DNA of 64,000 nucleotides from Timema cristinae (GCA_039000515.1 JBCFYV010000001.1:36065620-36129619), one strand, 5' to 3'. Numbered from the stretch's first letter, positions 21,881-33,419 are shown. Translations and numbers: made by a program. Notes: a model not told the origin generated them from the sequence alone.

Positions 21881-21894
21881 GTGACCGTTAATTC

Positions 21895-22020
21895 ATCATT
21901 GTGAAAAGGGAAATTTCGCAAATTTGCATTTTCGCATTTTCGGTTGTGCCAGGAATCGAACCCGGACCCATAGATAAGTAGACAAACACAGACACATACC
22001 GACTGAGCTAAGATTATGGA
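21895..22020 (-). mobile_element. SD-type tRNA-derived SINE, head region
   Basis: On the minus strand a tRNA-like head (TTAGCTCAGTCGGTATGTGT) is followed by a B box (GGGTTCGATTCCTGGCAC) and the first part of the SD body (plus strand TTCATCATTGTGAAAAGGG). The rest of the body is missing. It stands directly next to a decayed SC copy. Confidence 0.7.
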
Positions 22021-22530
22021 CTTTATGTGTATAAAATTAAATTTTTCGTATCTATTATTTTATTTATTTTGACCAAAAAATGTTTTCGCTATGAAAACTT
22101 TAAAATGCGTATTAAGGCCTATAACTCTTATCTCACACTACATTAATTAGTACGTTCAACGCCAAAGCTATTAAAGATTTAGGGCCGGTAACGTCAAAGA
22201 CGCTTGGATTTGTTTGCCAAGACGATCAAACGGCTCAATGACGCAATAAAGTTAGACGGACCGATGTCACGTTGAGGTCTGGTCCCGAGCAGTCTTTGGA
22301 TGTACAGTACTTATATCATAATTACACTCCAATTATATTTCTCAAAGCAACGCAGTGTGAATTGACTTTTGAGACGGCACTTATTTTTATATTGCTTTGT
22401 TTTAGTGGCAGAATATCGTGGACCTATAATATCTTGTTTACGTTAAGCCAAATACAATACTCGATTAACATACATTGGTATAACAAAATGAAACCCCTAT
22501 AAAATTGCATACTTTTCAAACCACGCTTAC
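22021..22530. other. Non-coding stretch
   Basis: No element recognised. The 76-codon frame at 22272-22502 lacks known motifs. Confidence 0.35.
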
Positions 22531-22710
22531 CTTTTGGAGATTAGCGATAGAGTTAAATTTCCAAGTTATTTATTCCCACTCTCTTTTCTTCGCTGCCATA
22601 GTCATAACATCAATTTTATTATTTTTTAAAATTGTTTGATTCTTGATCATTTCCAAAAAATAGATTCCCTCTTCAAGCCTGAAAACAATATCTTTCACCT
22701 TTTCTGCCAT
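22531..22710 (-). pseudogene. Myb/SANT-like DNA-binding domain exon with one stop
   Basis: From the ATG at 22708-22710 the minus strand reads MAEKVKDIVFRLEEG, then a helix with FLEMIKNQTILKNNKIDV, then AAKKREWE, a TAA stop (22570-22572), then in the same frame ITWKFNSIANLQK and a consensus splice donor (AAAAG/GTAAGC, junction at 22531/22530). Order and spacing (Leu-rich helix, N-K-x-D, K-x-x-W, F-N-S) fit the Myb/SANT-like or zeste-type domain of insects, which also occurs as the second protein of Harbinger transposons. One base change (GAA to TAA) would explain the stop. Later exons were not found. Confidence 0.5.
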
Positions 22711-23354
22711 TTTGATTTTTGATCAATCTTTTTTCGTTTATAATCTGTTTTGTTAACTTTACGAGTAAAATAGCCCCTATATAAGGCAATGGATGTAGAG
22801 AATATCTCAACACGTGACTTAGTTATGACTGGCACCTGATAAACTTCACTTAGACTTAGCTTATAATTTACTTTTACTTGACTTGTACTCCAGTTTTGCT
22901 CCAGTCTGCATCGTTCTCTCATACGATCCTTTTTCTTATGGGTAGGGTTTAAAGAGATACAAGTTAAACCCAACTACACTAGTGTGGATTAGGGGGGTAA
23001 AAACTTCACTGATAAATCTCAAGAGGAATAAATACCACACCTAGTATATACGAATGAGATTCTAACGTTGACCAGCCCGTTTCCGACAATCTATTATATT
23101 TCTAGAATGACCTTAAAACTTTAAAAGATCACTGAATGAGTCAGTACAGAGTTTATTTTATATAAAATTTATAGTAAAAAATATTGTTACTAAGTTGGAA
23201 ACGAGATATATTTTCTTGAAAAAATATATGATTGAAATGATTTTGAGAATTAAAATCAGTTCCCTAAGGGTATTTTCAGTTATATCGTTTAAAGTTGTAG
23301 TCCGATTATAAATAAAAAGCTTTTATTTGGAATACATATTTTATAAAACCAATA
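22711..23354. other. AT-rich stretch upstream of the Myb/SANT-like exon
   Basis: An open minus-strand frame (22695-22973) overlaps the exon start in another frame and shows no domain. No clear promoter was found. Confidence 0.35.
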
Positions 23355-23906
23355 GTCTCTGAGCTATAAACAAATATAAATGCTACGGGTGAATTCAGAA
23401 CCTGGATAAAGTCAATATTATCCAGATAATGGGGAAGTTATCCAAAATACGTAGATAATGGAGAGTGAGAGGTGATTGAAAAATAGTGTTTCTAAGTAAT
23501 CCAACATAATATTGACATAATATACCCTCACTTGGATAATGGTAATTCTATGTTAGGCTAGGTTAGTTAGGTTAATTAGATTAGGCTAGGTTAACTTAGA
23601 TTAGGTTAGGTGATTAAGGCTATGTTATATTAGTTTAAGTAAGGCTAGGTTAAGCTATGTTAGGTTAGGTTAGTGGAAAATAAAGCAGACAATGCGGCAT
23701 TCGAAAGTTAGTGCACTTTTACGATCCAATTAGTTGTCCAATTTTAAAATTTGGTTTCAAATAAAATTCTATTGAAACATGCTTAGTTTTACAAATAATA
23801 TTCTATGTTAACCAAGTCTTGCAGGCTAGTGTATATATTATCCGGATAGTGTCGTAAATGAGATAAATTACTTTCTATTTTTACTTAATCCACTACACTT
23901 GGCTAG
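23355..23906 (+). mobile_element. TIR element with TTAGG-rich core, copy 1
   Basis: It starts around CTACGGGTGAATTC (23383), followed by TGGATAAAGTCAATATTATC. The core at 23551-23672 is a degenerate TTAGG/TAGGCTAGG tract. After it come TTAGTGCA, a CATGCTTAGTTTTACAAATA word, ATTATCCGGATAGTGTCG and CACTACACTTGG. Every block occurs in the same order in the inverted copy at 41.6-42.2 kb. The right terminal part (about 60 bases with the second CTACGGG) is missing here. Non-coding, so non-autonomous. Confidence 0.8.
23551..23672 (+). repeat. Telomere-like TTAGG-rich tract
   Basis: About 120 bases dominated by TTAGG, TAGGTTAGG and GGCTAGGTTA words. TTAGG is the ancestral arthropod telomere unit. 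The tract is degenerate and lies inside a dispersed element, so it is not a chromosome end. Confidence 0.85.
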
Positions 23907-25463
23907 GAACTAAATTTTTTTTTCCTCCTCTGAAGTATGTAGTTTTTGATAGTATAAATGATTGGTTAAATGGGGACAAAGCAGAAGGGAGCATATCAAT
24001 GTACGCTTTGATAAGCTCTGCGAAACACTCTACGACTCACCACTACTATGCATGATTAGTTGAATGCGCACCAAGAGGGCTAGAGCATATCATATGCACA
24101 GTTTTAATAAGCTCTGCTTATCCTGGAAGCACTGTTTTAATAAGCTCTACTTATTCTTGCAACTCTCCACGGCACGGCATTGCAACTAACCGTATCACTG
24201 ATTTTGTGGTTCTGGTAAATGTAAAATAGAATTGATATGAAATCCTATAGTAAGTTCAAATACATTTTAACAACCCTAAATTTTTAAGCTTTGCGAATTA
24301 TGTTTTTATTCCGTTCACGATAGGTTTTTACCTGGATGACAGTTCGAAAATCATATGTTTAGGTTTGTGTTGCCAACACTTGTAAAAGATCACTGTTTTG
24401 TTATAAATTAAAGATCTTTATTACCTGTTATATATTACATTTAAAATAACGTAAACTTAAGTTTTCTCATACTTTTTTTTTTTTTTATAATTTATTTTTA
24501 TCCAACTCGATACAATATTTTTAACATAATTAAAAGTACTTATTTTTCGTTTTGGAAAGTTACTGATTTTGGTAATTTAGTGCACACTCAATATTGTATA
24601 CAGTCATTTATTTACTTGTAAAAGAGAAAATTGTTGTCATTTTTTTACATACAATAAATGATTTTATGATTATTTTATCGTATTTTGAAATATTAAACTG
24701 AATAAAATATGTCAATCAACTGCGTGTCTGCATCATTGTAAAAAACCTTTTTACCGTTATGTTCAATCATATGGTTTAGATTCGTCAGCCGCCATTTTGA
24801 AGCTATGTTCGTTAGAAGTTTTTGTGAAAGTGGTGTTAATATTTTTTTTAAGTTGAATAAAACCATAAATAAACTTTGTGTCCGACCTCTAATAAATATA
24901 TAAATAATACTGGCTTAAATTACTGTGGTTAACTATCAGATTAATATATTACCATCTGTTTTCATTACAGTCATCCTAAGTGATAGATGTCAGATGTTGG
25001 CGTAGTGATATATTATGGATTTCTTCTAGTAACATTTCGAGCTGTCATTCAGGTAAACTTAGCTCGGTAATGCCTTATAGATTCCCACATTACTTACATG
25101 TTTCTTTTTTTAGATGCAATCTCCTCGTAAAATGGCAACGTGGTAGTATGCACCAGATATCCGTTCATCTCCCCTATTTCTCTTCTAAATATTCCCAAGA
25201 GAACTAACTACTGCACATGGAACTGGCTCTCTATACGCATCTATATTGGATTAAAGCGTTCATGCGATTAATTAAATCACAACAATACTTAGTGTGTTAT
25301 AAAGTGTGTATTTTTATATTATGCGATTAAATGTTAAGTTAAGATTATTATAACGTTGAATAAAGTATATTTAGTATTGAGTTATTTAAATGCCTTCTCT
25401 CTAATTTACTGTTCATGGCATGCACCTTAACTGTAGTAATAGGAGAGAGGAAATAGGATAATT
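23907..25463. other. AT-rich stretch, possible untranslated exons near 25 kb
   Basis: No mobile element recognised. At 24957-24969 a TTTTCATTACAG acceptor-like site precedes 24970-25050, which ends in CATTCAG/GTAAAC (donor-like). A second acceptor-like TTTCTTTTTTTAG follows at about 25102-25114, and AATAAAG stands near 25360. This could be the end of a spliced non-coding transcript. The evidence is only motif-level. Confidence 0.25.
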
Positions 25464-25474
25464 TATTTCAAAAG

Positions 25475-25732
25475 ACCGACCTCGGTGGCGTAGTTAGCTA
25501 ACGCGCTAGTCATGTTGAGCTAGACTGCCGAGGACGGGGAAATCTAGGTTCAAATTTCTGTCGGGTAAACTGGGGGTGGTTTATTCTAAATGGTTTTCCA
25601 CTCTGCCTCCAAGCAAATGTGGGTTCACTTCCTTGAAATTCATCCTTCCCTGTTCATAATCAATTAGCGTAATTAGTACTTAAGCGTATAACCCAAACGG
25701 GTAGTAAGACGCGGTGCTAATAAATAAAATAA
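25475..25732 (+). mobile_element. SB-type tRNA-derived SINE, full length
   Basis: Head CCTCGGTGGCGTAGTTAGCT then AACGCGCTAGTCATG, B-box-like GGTTCAAATTTC, the SB/SC body (GTGGTTTATTCTAAATGG, CAAATGTGGGTTCACTTCC), and the shared tail. The 11-base duplication tatttcaaaag is exact at 25464-25474 and 25733-25743, fixing both ends. Confidence 0.93.
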
Positions 25733-25830
25733 TATTTCAAAAGGTCAACATAAATCGAATAGAGAGAAGAGGATGAAGCTACATTAGAAATCAATTTTCG
25801 CCGCACCTGGCCGGAGTTCTAGGGTTCATT

Positions 25831-26067
25831 TACCCACTTCAGTGGTCGAATGATCTAGACTACTCTCGCAATAGACTAGATTACCCATGACGGAGAGATT
25901 GAGGTTTTATCTCAGTAGGGTGGTTTCTCCTCAATGGTTTCCCATTCTCTTTACACACAAGTGCGGTTACACTTCTTCTAAATTCAACCTTACTTATCAT
26001 TAGCCCATTAGCGTAATTATTACATAGGCGTGTAACCTTGAATGAGTAGTAGGACGTAGTGATACAA
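25831..26067 (+). mobile_element. SC-type SINE
   Basis: Head ACCCACTTCAGTGGTCGAAT, then CTACTCTCGCAATAGACTAG, a damaged B box (GAGGTTTTATCTCAG), body words CAAGTGCGGTTACACTTC and AATTCAACCTTAC, and a diverged tail (GAATGAGTAGTAGGACG). Confidence 0.82.
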
Positions 26068-28470
26068 AAAATATATTTTTACTAGGAAGAGCTTTTTTGG
26101 ATTTATTTAATAACAATATAATTTATTATTATACCATTTTAATATGTTATTATTATTATTGTTTTGCAGATATTGATCAGATTATATATATTATATATAA
26201 ACAGATATATATCAAAGGATTCAATTTTATAAATCATGAATTTACGTACTAATTAATATTTCATTAGCCTCTCTATCTGTCTGAATAGTATCGTAATGTC
26301 GTTCATAGTTTATTGTGTGTAAGAATTTCATAACCAAACAAGCAGAAAAACATTTATGGGGGCACTTATAAATAATACACCAATGTCTCTTCCTATTAAA
26401 ATTGGACTGTACCTCCTACGATTCTAACATATCTCCTGATAAACTATTTTACTTTCACGGGAGCTCTGACTTTCTGGAATTTTAAAGACTCGAAAACATG
26501 GTGTTTATGTTATTCTAGGTTCAATGTTGAAATTCACAACAACAACAAAAAGTATATTTGGCAAAGGTTGTGGTTATATTCAACTTTTTCAGATTGACAA
26601 AACAGTTTTTTGCGGTCGACGAGCACGGAAACTTATTCTATTAGCGTGAGTGTTAAAAATTGTCAGCGTTATCGTAAGACAAATGTATATTTATAGATTT
26701 AAAAAGAATCATATCAGTGTATGTGAAATTAGTTTCTAAATCAAATAGATGCATACATTCTTTTTAAATTTTAAATAAATATAAATATTATTTTTTATTT
26801 GGTATAGTTAATTTTTTTAATCATTGTATTTTTTCTCTATATTATTGTGTTAGTAATCTGCTAGGTTTATTTATATTTTTATGACGGTAGACTTTATAAA
26901 TTTAATTATGTTTATTTATTTGTCACTGTTTTTAATTTATTTTATTTTTACTAATAGAAAACTATTAATTCCTTCCATTCAATCACTTTTCTAAACACTA
27001 TCTTTAAGCTTTTACATTGTGTATAATATATTGTTTTATTGATATTCAAAATAGCTATACCTAGGAAAAGATAAAAATAATAATTATGTTAATCAGGTAT
27101 TTGAAATTTTAATATAACATGCTAACTAATTATGAATAAATAAACTGAGCGTTATTGTTAACAATTAAACAAAAATATTTAAACAGATAATATTTGACTT
27201 TTTCTTCTATCAGAATTAGTCAATCAAAATACATCCCGATTATAAATCTAGCTTTATTTCCAAAAACCAATCTGTGTTCAACTAAATACAGTTTTTCTTT
27301 TTTAATTGCAAAATTAATCTTGGCTAAGCGTTCAAAGACAGTCGTATGATAAAAAAAAAATTGTTTACTTTTTATATCATCTAAAATTAATGTATTACTA
27401 TTGTGTATCTTACATAAAGAAACTCATTTTAAATTTTAAATATTAATTAAAAATATTTACTGGAGCAACCTATATTTACATTTCGAGAACTGAGGGATAT
27501 TAATTATTAAAATGTTTATAAATACCTTGCTTAAGAAACAACAAAGTATGGTTGAAGTACATTTCCTAAATTATTTTTCTCTAAAATAATTTTGAATGTA
27601 AACATAAAATTTAAAAGCAGCGTATAATTCTTTTAAATAGTCATACCTCAGTAAATAAACGAAATTTTAATTCCTTTATTTTCGAATCATCTAAACAAGG
27701 TTAAACTTTATCACTAACATTTTTTTGGATTAAAAGTTTGTTTTGAAGTTATATTCCCCTCAATCCGAATTTATGCATCAGATAGTTTATTGTAAAATAG
27801 CTTGATATTTTTGATTTGACGTGGTTTGAATAAATTTTTGACTATGCTGTGTTTATAAGCAAGAATCACTTAAGAGCTCTTTCTTTTGTTTGATATTTAT
27901 AAAAGGTACACATTTAAAATATCACTAAGATGACAAATATATTTTGTAGATAAAACAAATACTTCACTTCACTTTTGTGTAGACCAATAACCAAATTATT
28001 AAAGGGATTTAAATATGATTCAATTATTATATTCATTAGAAACTGAACGCTAATAAAGTTATAATAAAATATGAATCACGATATATATATATATATATAT
28101 AATGCTAGTGCCAATTAATCCTACATCCCCCTAATAAAGAGTTGAGCTATTTTCAGTAGTTTTCCCCGATTTTAATGTAAATTAATTTCTGGTTAACAAG
28201 TTATTAGTTTAATCGAAATTACTGCAAATAGGAAATATTGAAACCGTGTTAATAGGAAAATAATTACTAGTACGAGGGAGGAAGATTCAAAAAAGTAAAA
28301 TTTTTACATCGAGATAATGTTTTGATTAATTTCAAGTGGACGAGATCCAGTAGCACTCCATGGAATAATTTCAAGGGGACTTGGAAAGATTATAAATTGG
28401 CTTCATAACACATTCATATTAATAATATCATCATTTCATATTTTTTAAATTAAAGAGTAACTAATAAAGA
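26068..28470. other. Long AT-rich non-coding stretch
   Basis: About 2.4 kb of very AT-rich sequence with poly-A/T runs. No gene or mobile element recognised. A short (AT)n microsatellite sits at 28080-28101. Confidence 0.5.
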
Positions 28471-28509
28471 TGTGAATCCATTGGCTTTACAAACAAATAT
28501 AAAAAGGAG

Positions 28510-28700
28510 CCTCGCATTTGTGGGCACGTGGGATATGGTGTCAATATCTCCTGGTGTATGGTTGTTTTTTTACAATCACGTGGAAGAAATGGTTCAAAAA
28601 CCAAACGGGTCTACAAAAGGTCTTCATTTTAAAATGATTCACCACTGTCCCTTCGTGTAAATGTGAGTAAGCTTCTTGTAAATTTTAAATTTATCATATC
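28510..28700 (+). mobile_element. Decayed SC-type SINE
   Basis: Words AAACGGGTCTACAAAAGGTC, TTTAAAATGATTCACCACTG and TCGTGTAAATGTGAGTAAGC follow the SC body in order. The head is nearly unrecognisable. Confidence 0.45.
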
Positions 28701-28704
28701 CTCT

Positions 28705-28918
28705 TTAGTGGGTTTTACTCTCGAGTGACTCGCCTGCTGATGGAGAGATCAGGATATCTATCCCAGTCTGGGTCTACTAAAGATTATTTTTATAAATGTT
28801 TTACGACTCTCTTACCATGAAAATGCGGGTAGATTACATATAAAAAGGCTTCTTTCCTCATCTCCAATATCCCTAATTTCATTATATTGCGGTTAGTATA
28901 ACAAGGCGCAGTAAAGAA
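28705..28918 (+). mobile_element. SC-type SINE, decayed
   Basis: Head remnant TTTTACTCTCGAGTGACTCG, then GCTGATGGAGAGATCAGG, TCTGGGTCTACTAAAGATT, AAAATGCGGGTAGATTAC, and a short diverged tail (AGTATAACAAGGCGCAG). It follows another decayed copy in the same direction. Confidence 0.65.
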
Positions 28919-28974
28919 TATGAACGTTGAAATATTCGTTCACTATCGTGCCAATACCCGCAGTTATTATTATT

Positions 28975-29122
28975 ATTATTAGCACCGCGTCTTACTACCC
29001 GTTCGGGTTATACGCACTTACGCTAATGTGTGATGGTAGGTGATTGTGAGATGAATGAAGGACCTACAGTTAACGTGGAATCCGAACCACGTGGCGGCCT
29101 GGCATTCCCCACATTCACAAGA
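28975..29122 (-). mobile_element. SA-type SINE, 5' truncated
   Basis: The plus strand shows a (TTA)n run, the inverted shared tail and the SA body up to CCCCACATTCACAAG, where homology stops. The tRNA-like head is absent, so this copy lacks the internal promoter. 5' truncation fits incomplete reverse transcription. Confidence 0.88.
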
Positions 29123-29504
29123 ATATCCTCAGTTGTTGATGAGTAGGTGTAAGAGTTAAATAACCCTCCCAATACTGCGGGTATAAAGAAGTCGTTTAAA
29201 AAACACTTAGCTTTCAAATACTGGCTCCCAAATGTAACCCAGACAATATCTTGCTGACATAGAAGACCAACTTTAATGAAACTTTGTTCCTACAAGAGTT
29301 TGCAGTTAGTTAAGTAGAAGCTTAAACGTTAACATTTGTATATATATATATTCGACTGTAATGTCTGCGTTCAGGAAAGTGGTTAGCCTTGCAAGGTAGG
29401 CATTCTGCTTAAACTAGAAAAGTTTATTTTCACCATGTTATAGTATCCGTTAGTTTATACTGATATCTATGTACAGTACTCATTACAATATTGTGATAGG
29501 AATG
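29123..29504. other. Non-coding stretch
   Basis: No recognisable element. A short TA run lies near 29339-29350. Confidence 0.35.
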
Positions 29505-29645
29505 TGAAATGTGAATTAAGATTAAGTGTACCATCATTGGTGTGGAGGGAGAGTGAAAAACCATTTAAGAAAAACCATCGTCAGTACATCCGACTATGAT
29601 TAAAATCTCAATTTCCCCGTCATCAACGTCTATTGCAAGAGACTA
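29505..29645 (-). mobile_element. SC-type SINE fragment
   Basis: Plus-strand words TGGTGTGGAGGGAGAGTG, AAAACCATTTAAGAAAAACC, TCAGTACATCCGACTATGAT and TTTCCCCGTCATCAACGTCT match the inverted body and B-box region. Head end and tail are missing. Confidence 0.7.
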
Positions 29646-30300
29646 GAAAGGTGAATGTACAATATTATTTATTGTAATGGGGTGAAAGAAGGTTTGAAAA
29701 AAGCCCGCGAAATATTATTGAATATCGTGTGATCTTTTTAAAACTTTCCACCTATATATCTCGAAAACGATGGATTGTTGAAAAAAAAATGTTTAGTTTT
29801 TAGAGTGAAGAAAGATGTTGGAGTTGGTTTGACGTTGGGTGGCGTTGCTAAGGTCCCGTTTAGTTCACTTTGATTATTTTTTAATGAGAGAATACATTTT
29901 TTTGCGTGTGTATTCTTGTAGCGCACGTAGTGGTATTTTAAAAATGGTGTTGACAACCTTTTTCAAGTAAAAATTATCATTATTTACGAGCCTCACAAGT
30001 TTCGGCATCGCCGACGCCGGGCGCGGCATTATAATTAATCAACCATATCACGTGAAGGTAGAGGTGTGTGTGTTTTTTTTTTTTTTTGTAGAGGTTGACG
30101 TGCATTTTTAAAAGAATAAACAAAATAATTACTGAGAAAACCACAGTTTTTTTTAAAGTAGATTTTCATCCAATTGATACACTAGTACCACTATACACTT
30201 CACTCAATGAAAAGTTGGAACTTGCCGCATGACCCAAAATTTTCATCTGAATTAATTAATTAAACACTGGACGTTCAGTCCGTTTTTGTTTGCATCAGAG
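29646..30300. other. Non-coding stretch
   Basis: No gene or element recognised. A T-run at about 30069-30087 follows a short GT run. GC-rich words CGGCATCGCCGACGCCGGGC at about 30003-30023 stand out from the AT-rich surroundings but match nothing I know. Confidence 0.35.
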
Positions 30301-30474
30301 CTACAGTAGCCCCATGGCATCTTTGGTGCTGACTGACAGCTGCTAAACACATGTTTTTGCAGATCATATGGTTCAGCGTGGTGATACATAATTTGGTTTG
30401 GTAACTTTTCAAAGCCGTCCGCTGTCCACTGTGAGCTGTCAGTCAGCACCAAATAAGCCATGGGGCTACTGTAG
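30301..30474. mobile_element. Small inverted-repeat element (174 bp)
   Basis: Arms of about 42 bases (30301-30342 and 30433-30474) are inverted copies with two or three mismatches. The ends are CTACAGTAGCCCCATGGC and its complement, and the inner part is TTTGGTGCTGACTGACAGCT. The loop is about 90 bases. High arm identity suggests recent formation or pairing constraint. No target-site duplication was identified, and it does not resemble a known family to me. Confidence 0.8.
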
Positions 30475-31235
30475 TTTCTTTAAATCTGTAAACGATTTTC
30501 AAAGCATAATGATTTTACACGTTTTGGTTTAGGTTTTTGTTTGATAGCTGATACTGTGCTTCAATCAAGCACATTGATTCTCGGCTCCATACAGAAAAAA
30601 ATCATTTCATTCTACTTGCCATACTGTAAACCAATTTTTAATAATAAGTACTTCAAATAGAAAGTAAACAAATCAGATACAGTATTTTTAACTTGCATGG
30701 CTAGTAAATAAAATCTGCTTAAGTTTTTGAACATTTCACTATGCCATTTGTGAATACATCTACACAAGATACACTTATACCTTGCCGCAATATGTTTTAA
30801 TAATTCTAATGTCGAGCCCAGTACCAGCGATGCTGAAACTTGTGAGACACGTAACTGAATATACAACTTATGAGGCATGTAAATGAATATACAACAATCA
30901 TATAGTCTCATTTTAAAAGATCAAAGTCGATTAATACACAAGGATAAATGCACCAAGCTCGTCTTGTCTTGTTTTACAGTGACGGGGAGTTTGTATTTCT
31001 AATACTAGTGGAGTGTATTTACACTTTTTTTACTAACTGATTTCCCTATTTATTTTCATGCAAACATGGGCATTATTAAATTATTAAATATATATATAAT
31101 ATTAAATTATACCCTCCACATATGTATACTAATATGGTGAATTATTTTAAGAGCCCGGACGGGTATTAAAGTACAGTACACGCTATACTTTTGCTTGTAT
31201 ACCGATGCCTCTATATTTAGGATGTGTGTGTATTT
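30475..31235. other. Non-coding stretch
   Basis: AT-rich. The 99-codon minus-strand frame at 30612-30911 has no recognisable domain. Confidence 0.35.
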
Positions 31236-31239
31236 ATTA

Positions 31240-31487
31240 ATAAAGTGAAGAGTTTTTGGTCTGTTTGTCATGAGCATCGTACAATATCTACCGCAATAAG
31301 AGGGCTGAAATTTATAAATTAATATCCCCTGTACACAAACATGTGCTCCATGAAGCTGGAATTTTAAAAGAAAGTCTAAACCTTTTAAAAACTGGGTTGA
31401 TAGAATAAAATGAAAAATTATTTCTTTATTTATTTGAAACAAATTAAAGGTTGCCGTTTCCCCGGGCAACGCAGAGTATTTCTGCTA
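31240..31487 (+). mobile_element. Helitron-like non-autonomous element, 3' end
   Basis: The 3' end has a GC hairpin (CCCCGGGCAACGC...) about ten bases before the terminal CTAG, followed by T, the arrangement known for Helitrons (hairpin then CTRR, insertion before T). The upstream part (AATAAAGTGAAGAG, GTTTGTCATGAGC, AATATCCCCTGTACACAAAC) matches a second copy at 58405-58605. No RepHel sequence is present. The minus-strand frame across it (31107-31469) is a by-product. Confidence 0.5.
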
Positions 31488-31767
31488 GTAGAACCAATTT
31501 TACAGGTGTATTTAATTATTAATGATAGAGTTTAACATTAATTACATTATTGTATAGTGCTTTTTATATGTTAAGAATTTAATTACAATTGAATACATAG
31601 AGTGGATTCAAAATGTTATAAAATTAATCTAGTTTTAATTCCAGTGGTAGACTTTTTTTTTAAATCCAAAACGCATATCGGCTTTCCGGGAAGTGATAAT
31701 TTTCTTTGTTTAATATAGGATATAAAATAATTTATATATTATTTATACCCTATTGGTTGAACATAAT

Positions 31768-32050
31768 AATTATTATTATTATTAGCACCGCGTCTTACTA
31801 CCCGTTCGGGTTATACGCACTTATGCTAATGTATAATGGTAGGGTGATTGTGAGATGAAATGAAGGACCTACAGTTTAACGTGGAATCCGAACCACGGTG
31901 GTGGCCTGGCATTCCCCACATTCACAAGATGTCTTGTCAGAGGTGAAGGAAGGGTTTGGTAATCAGATAAATCTGTTCCGGGACCGAGGATTGAACCCCG
32001 GCCGCCAGCATAGAAGGCTGACACCTTACCCCTAGACCACCAGCTCACCT
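31768..32050 (-). mobile_element. SA-type tRNA-derived SINE, full length
   Basis: Complete on the minus strand: head GAGCTGGTGGTCTAGGGGTA, B box GGTTCAATCCT, body and shared tail with (TAA)n. The duplication ttgaacataat is exact at 31757-31767 and 32051-32061. Confidence 0.94.
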
Positions 32051-32061
32051 TTGAACATAAT

Positions 32062-33410
32062 TACTTCTACAAATTAATTAAACCTTCACATAGTCTAATA
32101 AAAAACCACACAATTTTAGACCTTTATAAAATGGGGTTGTGTAATGTATATTCACCGAAATCAATATAGTAATTTAAACTCTGACGTCAAAATAGTATTA
32201 GATTTCACGAAATAATTATTCTGAATATTTTTTTTATGGAACAGTGTGGCCAGCGAGCATTTGTATGTGTTCCAATTTAAAATTAGACATATTATTTAAA
32301 CGTTAATTTGGCTACTTAAGCACGCTCCTACTTCCTTTCCCTTAACGCTAATGAAATCAGGGTATGTGTAGCCGGCTATCATAAAAGTATCTAATGGGAC
32401 GAACATGTTTGTGTACTAAAGCCATTAATAAATAGACAGCTAGTAATAGCAACAGCGGTTCGTTAGTTTGAGGTTGGTGAAATTTGTTGCAGCGAAATGA
32501 TTTGGCTTCATGGCTATTGTGAAAACCGACGGACGGAAATAAATTCTTCCTGAGTTTTATTTATTTCAATCTTTCTCTCTATTTCTAAGGTCTTTTTTTC
32601 TCCTTTACAAACCACCGCATGACGTACTGCACAAAAGAAACAAGTAATCAAAGTTTTTTTGAGTTTGTCGGGGAAAGTGGAACAACAGAACACATGGGAA
32701 AAAAATGTGAAAAAGATGAAAAGAGAAACAGTTTGAACTTGAAGTTGAGAAAGTAAGAAAAGCTCAGAAAAATCAAGGCAGCGATATTTTATTAAGAGTG
32801 TTCGTATTTTTGTTGTGTATTTTTTTTTATTAGTCTTCAAATGTGGACAAGTATTTTGCTACAAAAAATTATTATTGTTCCAGTATTTTCAAGTTTCATT
32901 CAACCAAGTTAGTAAGGTAAAGAAAAAATAAGATCAGAAAATATGAAATCGTGTAAACTTGTAATTTTATTTCTGAAATATGTCATTAAAATAAGTGGAG
33001 TAATAAGTATACATGAAATATTTTCAGGCAAAGGGGCTTACATTTTAGACAAAAACTATATTATTACCCTCTTAATATCAAATCAGTAAAAAATAATAAA
33101 TGTGTTTGTTTGTATTTACAATTATTTACTCATAAAATATGTTTCGATTTTTGTTTTTTTCCCGAGGTATATAAATAAAGTTCTCTTTCTTGAACTAACT
33201 TATATTAGCACGCCTGCCCATTAAGTTATTAAATAGATACAGCCACCAATTCATCTATTTTTATTCATCACTGTGAAAGACGATACCGCAAATTAAGCCA
33301 ATGATACATTCTTCAACAAGATTAAGAATCTCTCCTGGGACCCTTAGCTTCAGTAGGCAGAACTATGGTGTTGATCTAAAACAATTGGTTCAAACTTTAT
33401 TTATTAGATT
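32062..33410. other. Non-coding stretch
   Basis: No mobile element recognised. The 108-codon minus-strand frame at 32514-32840 is Lys/Phe-rich and without a known domain; the other strand is equally rich in charged codons, so I do not call it a gene. Confidence 0.35.
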
Positions 33411-33419
33411 TTTATTACA

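Noticed and set aside
23551..23672. True telomere or chromosome end
   Set aside because: The TTAGG words are degenerate, only about 120 bases long, and embedded in a repeat with a second copy at 41.9 kb.
24780..24800. Start of a minus-strand gene (CAAAATGGCGGCTGAC)
   Set aside because: The start context is good, but the frame closes after about ten codons and no splice pattern supports continuation.
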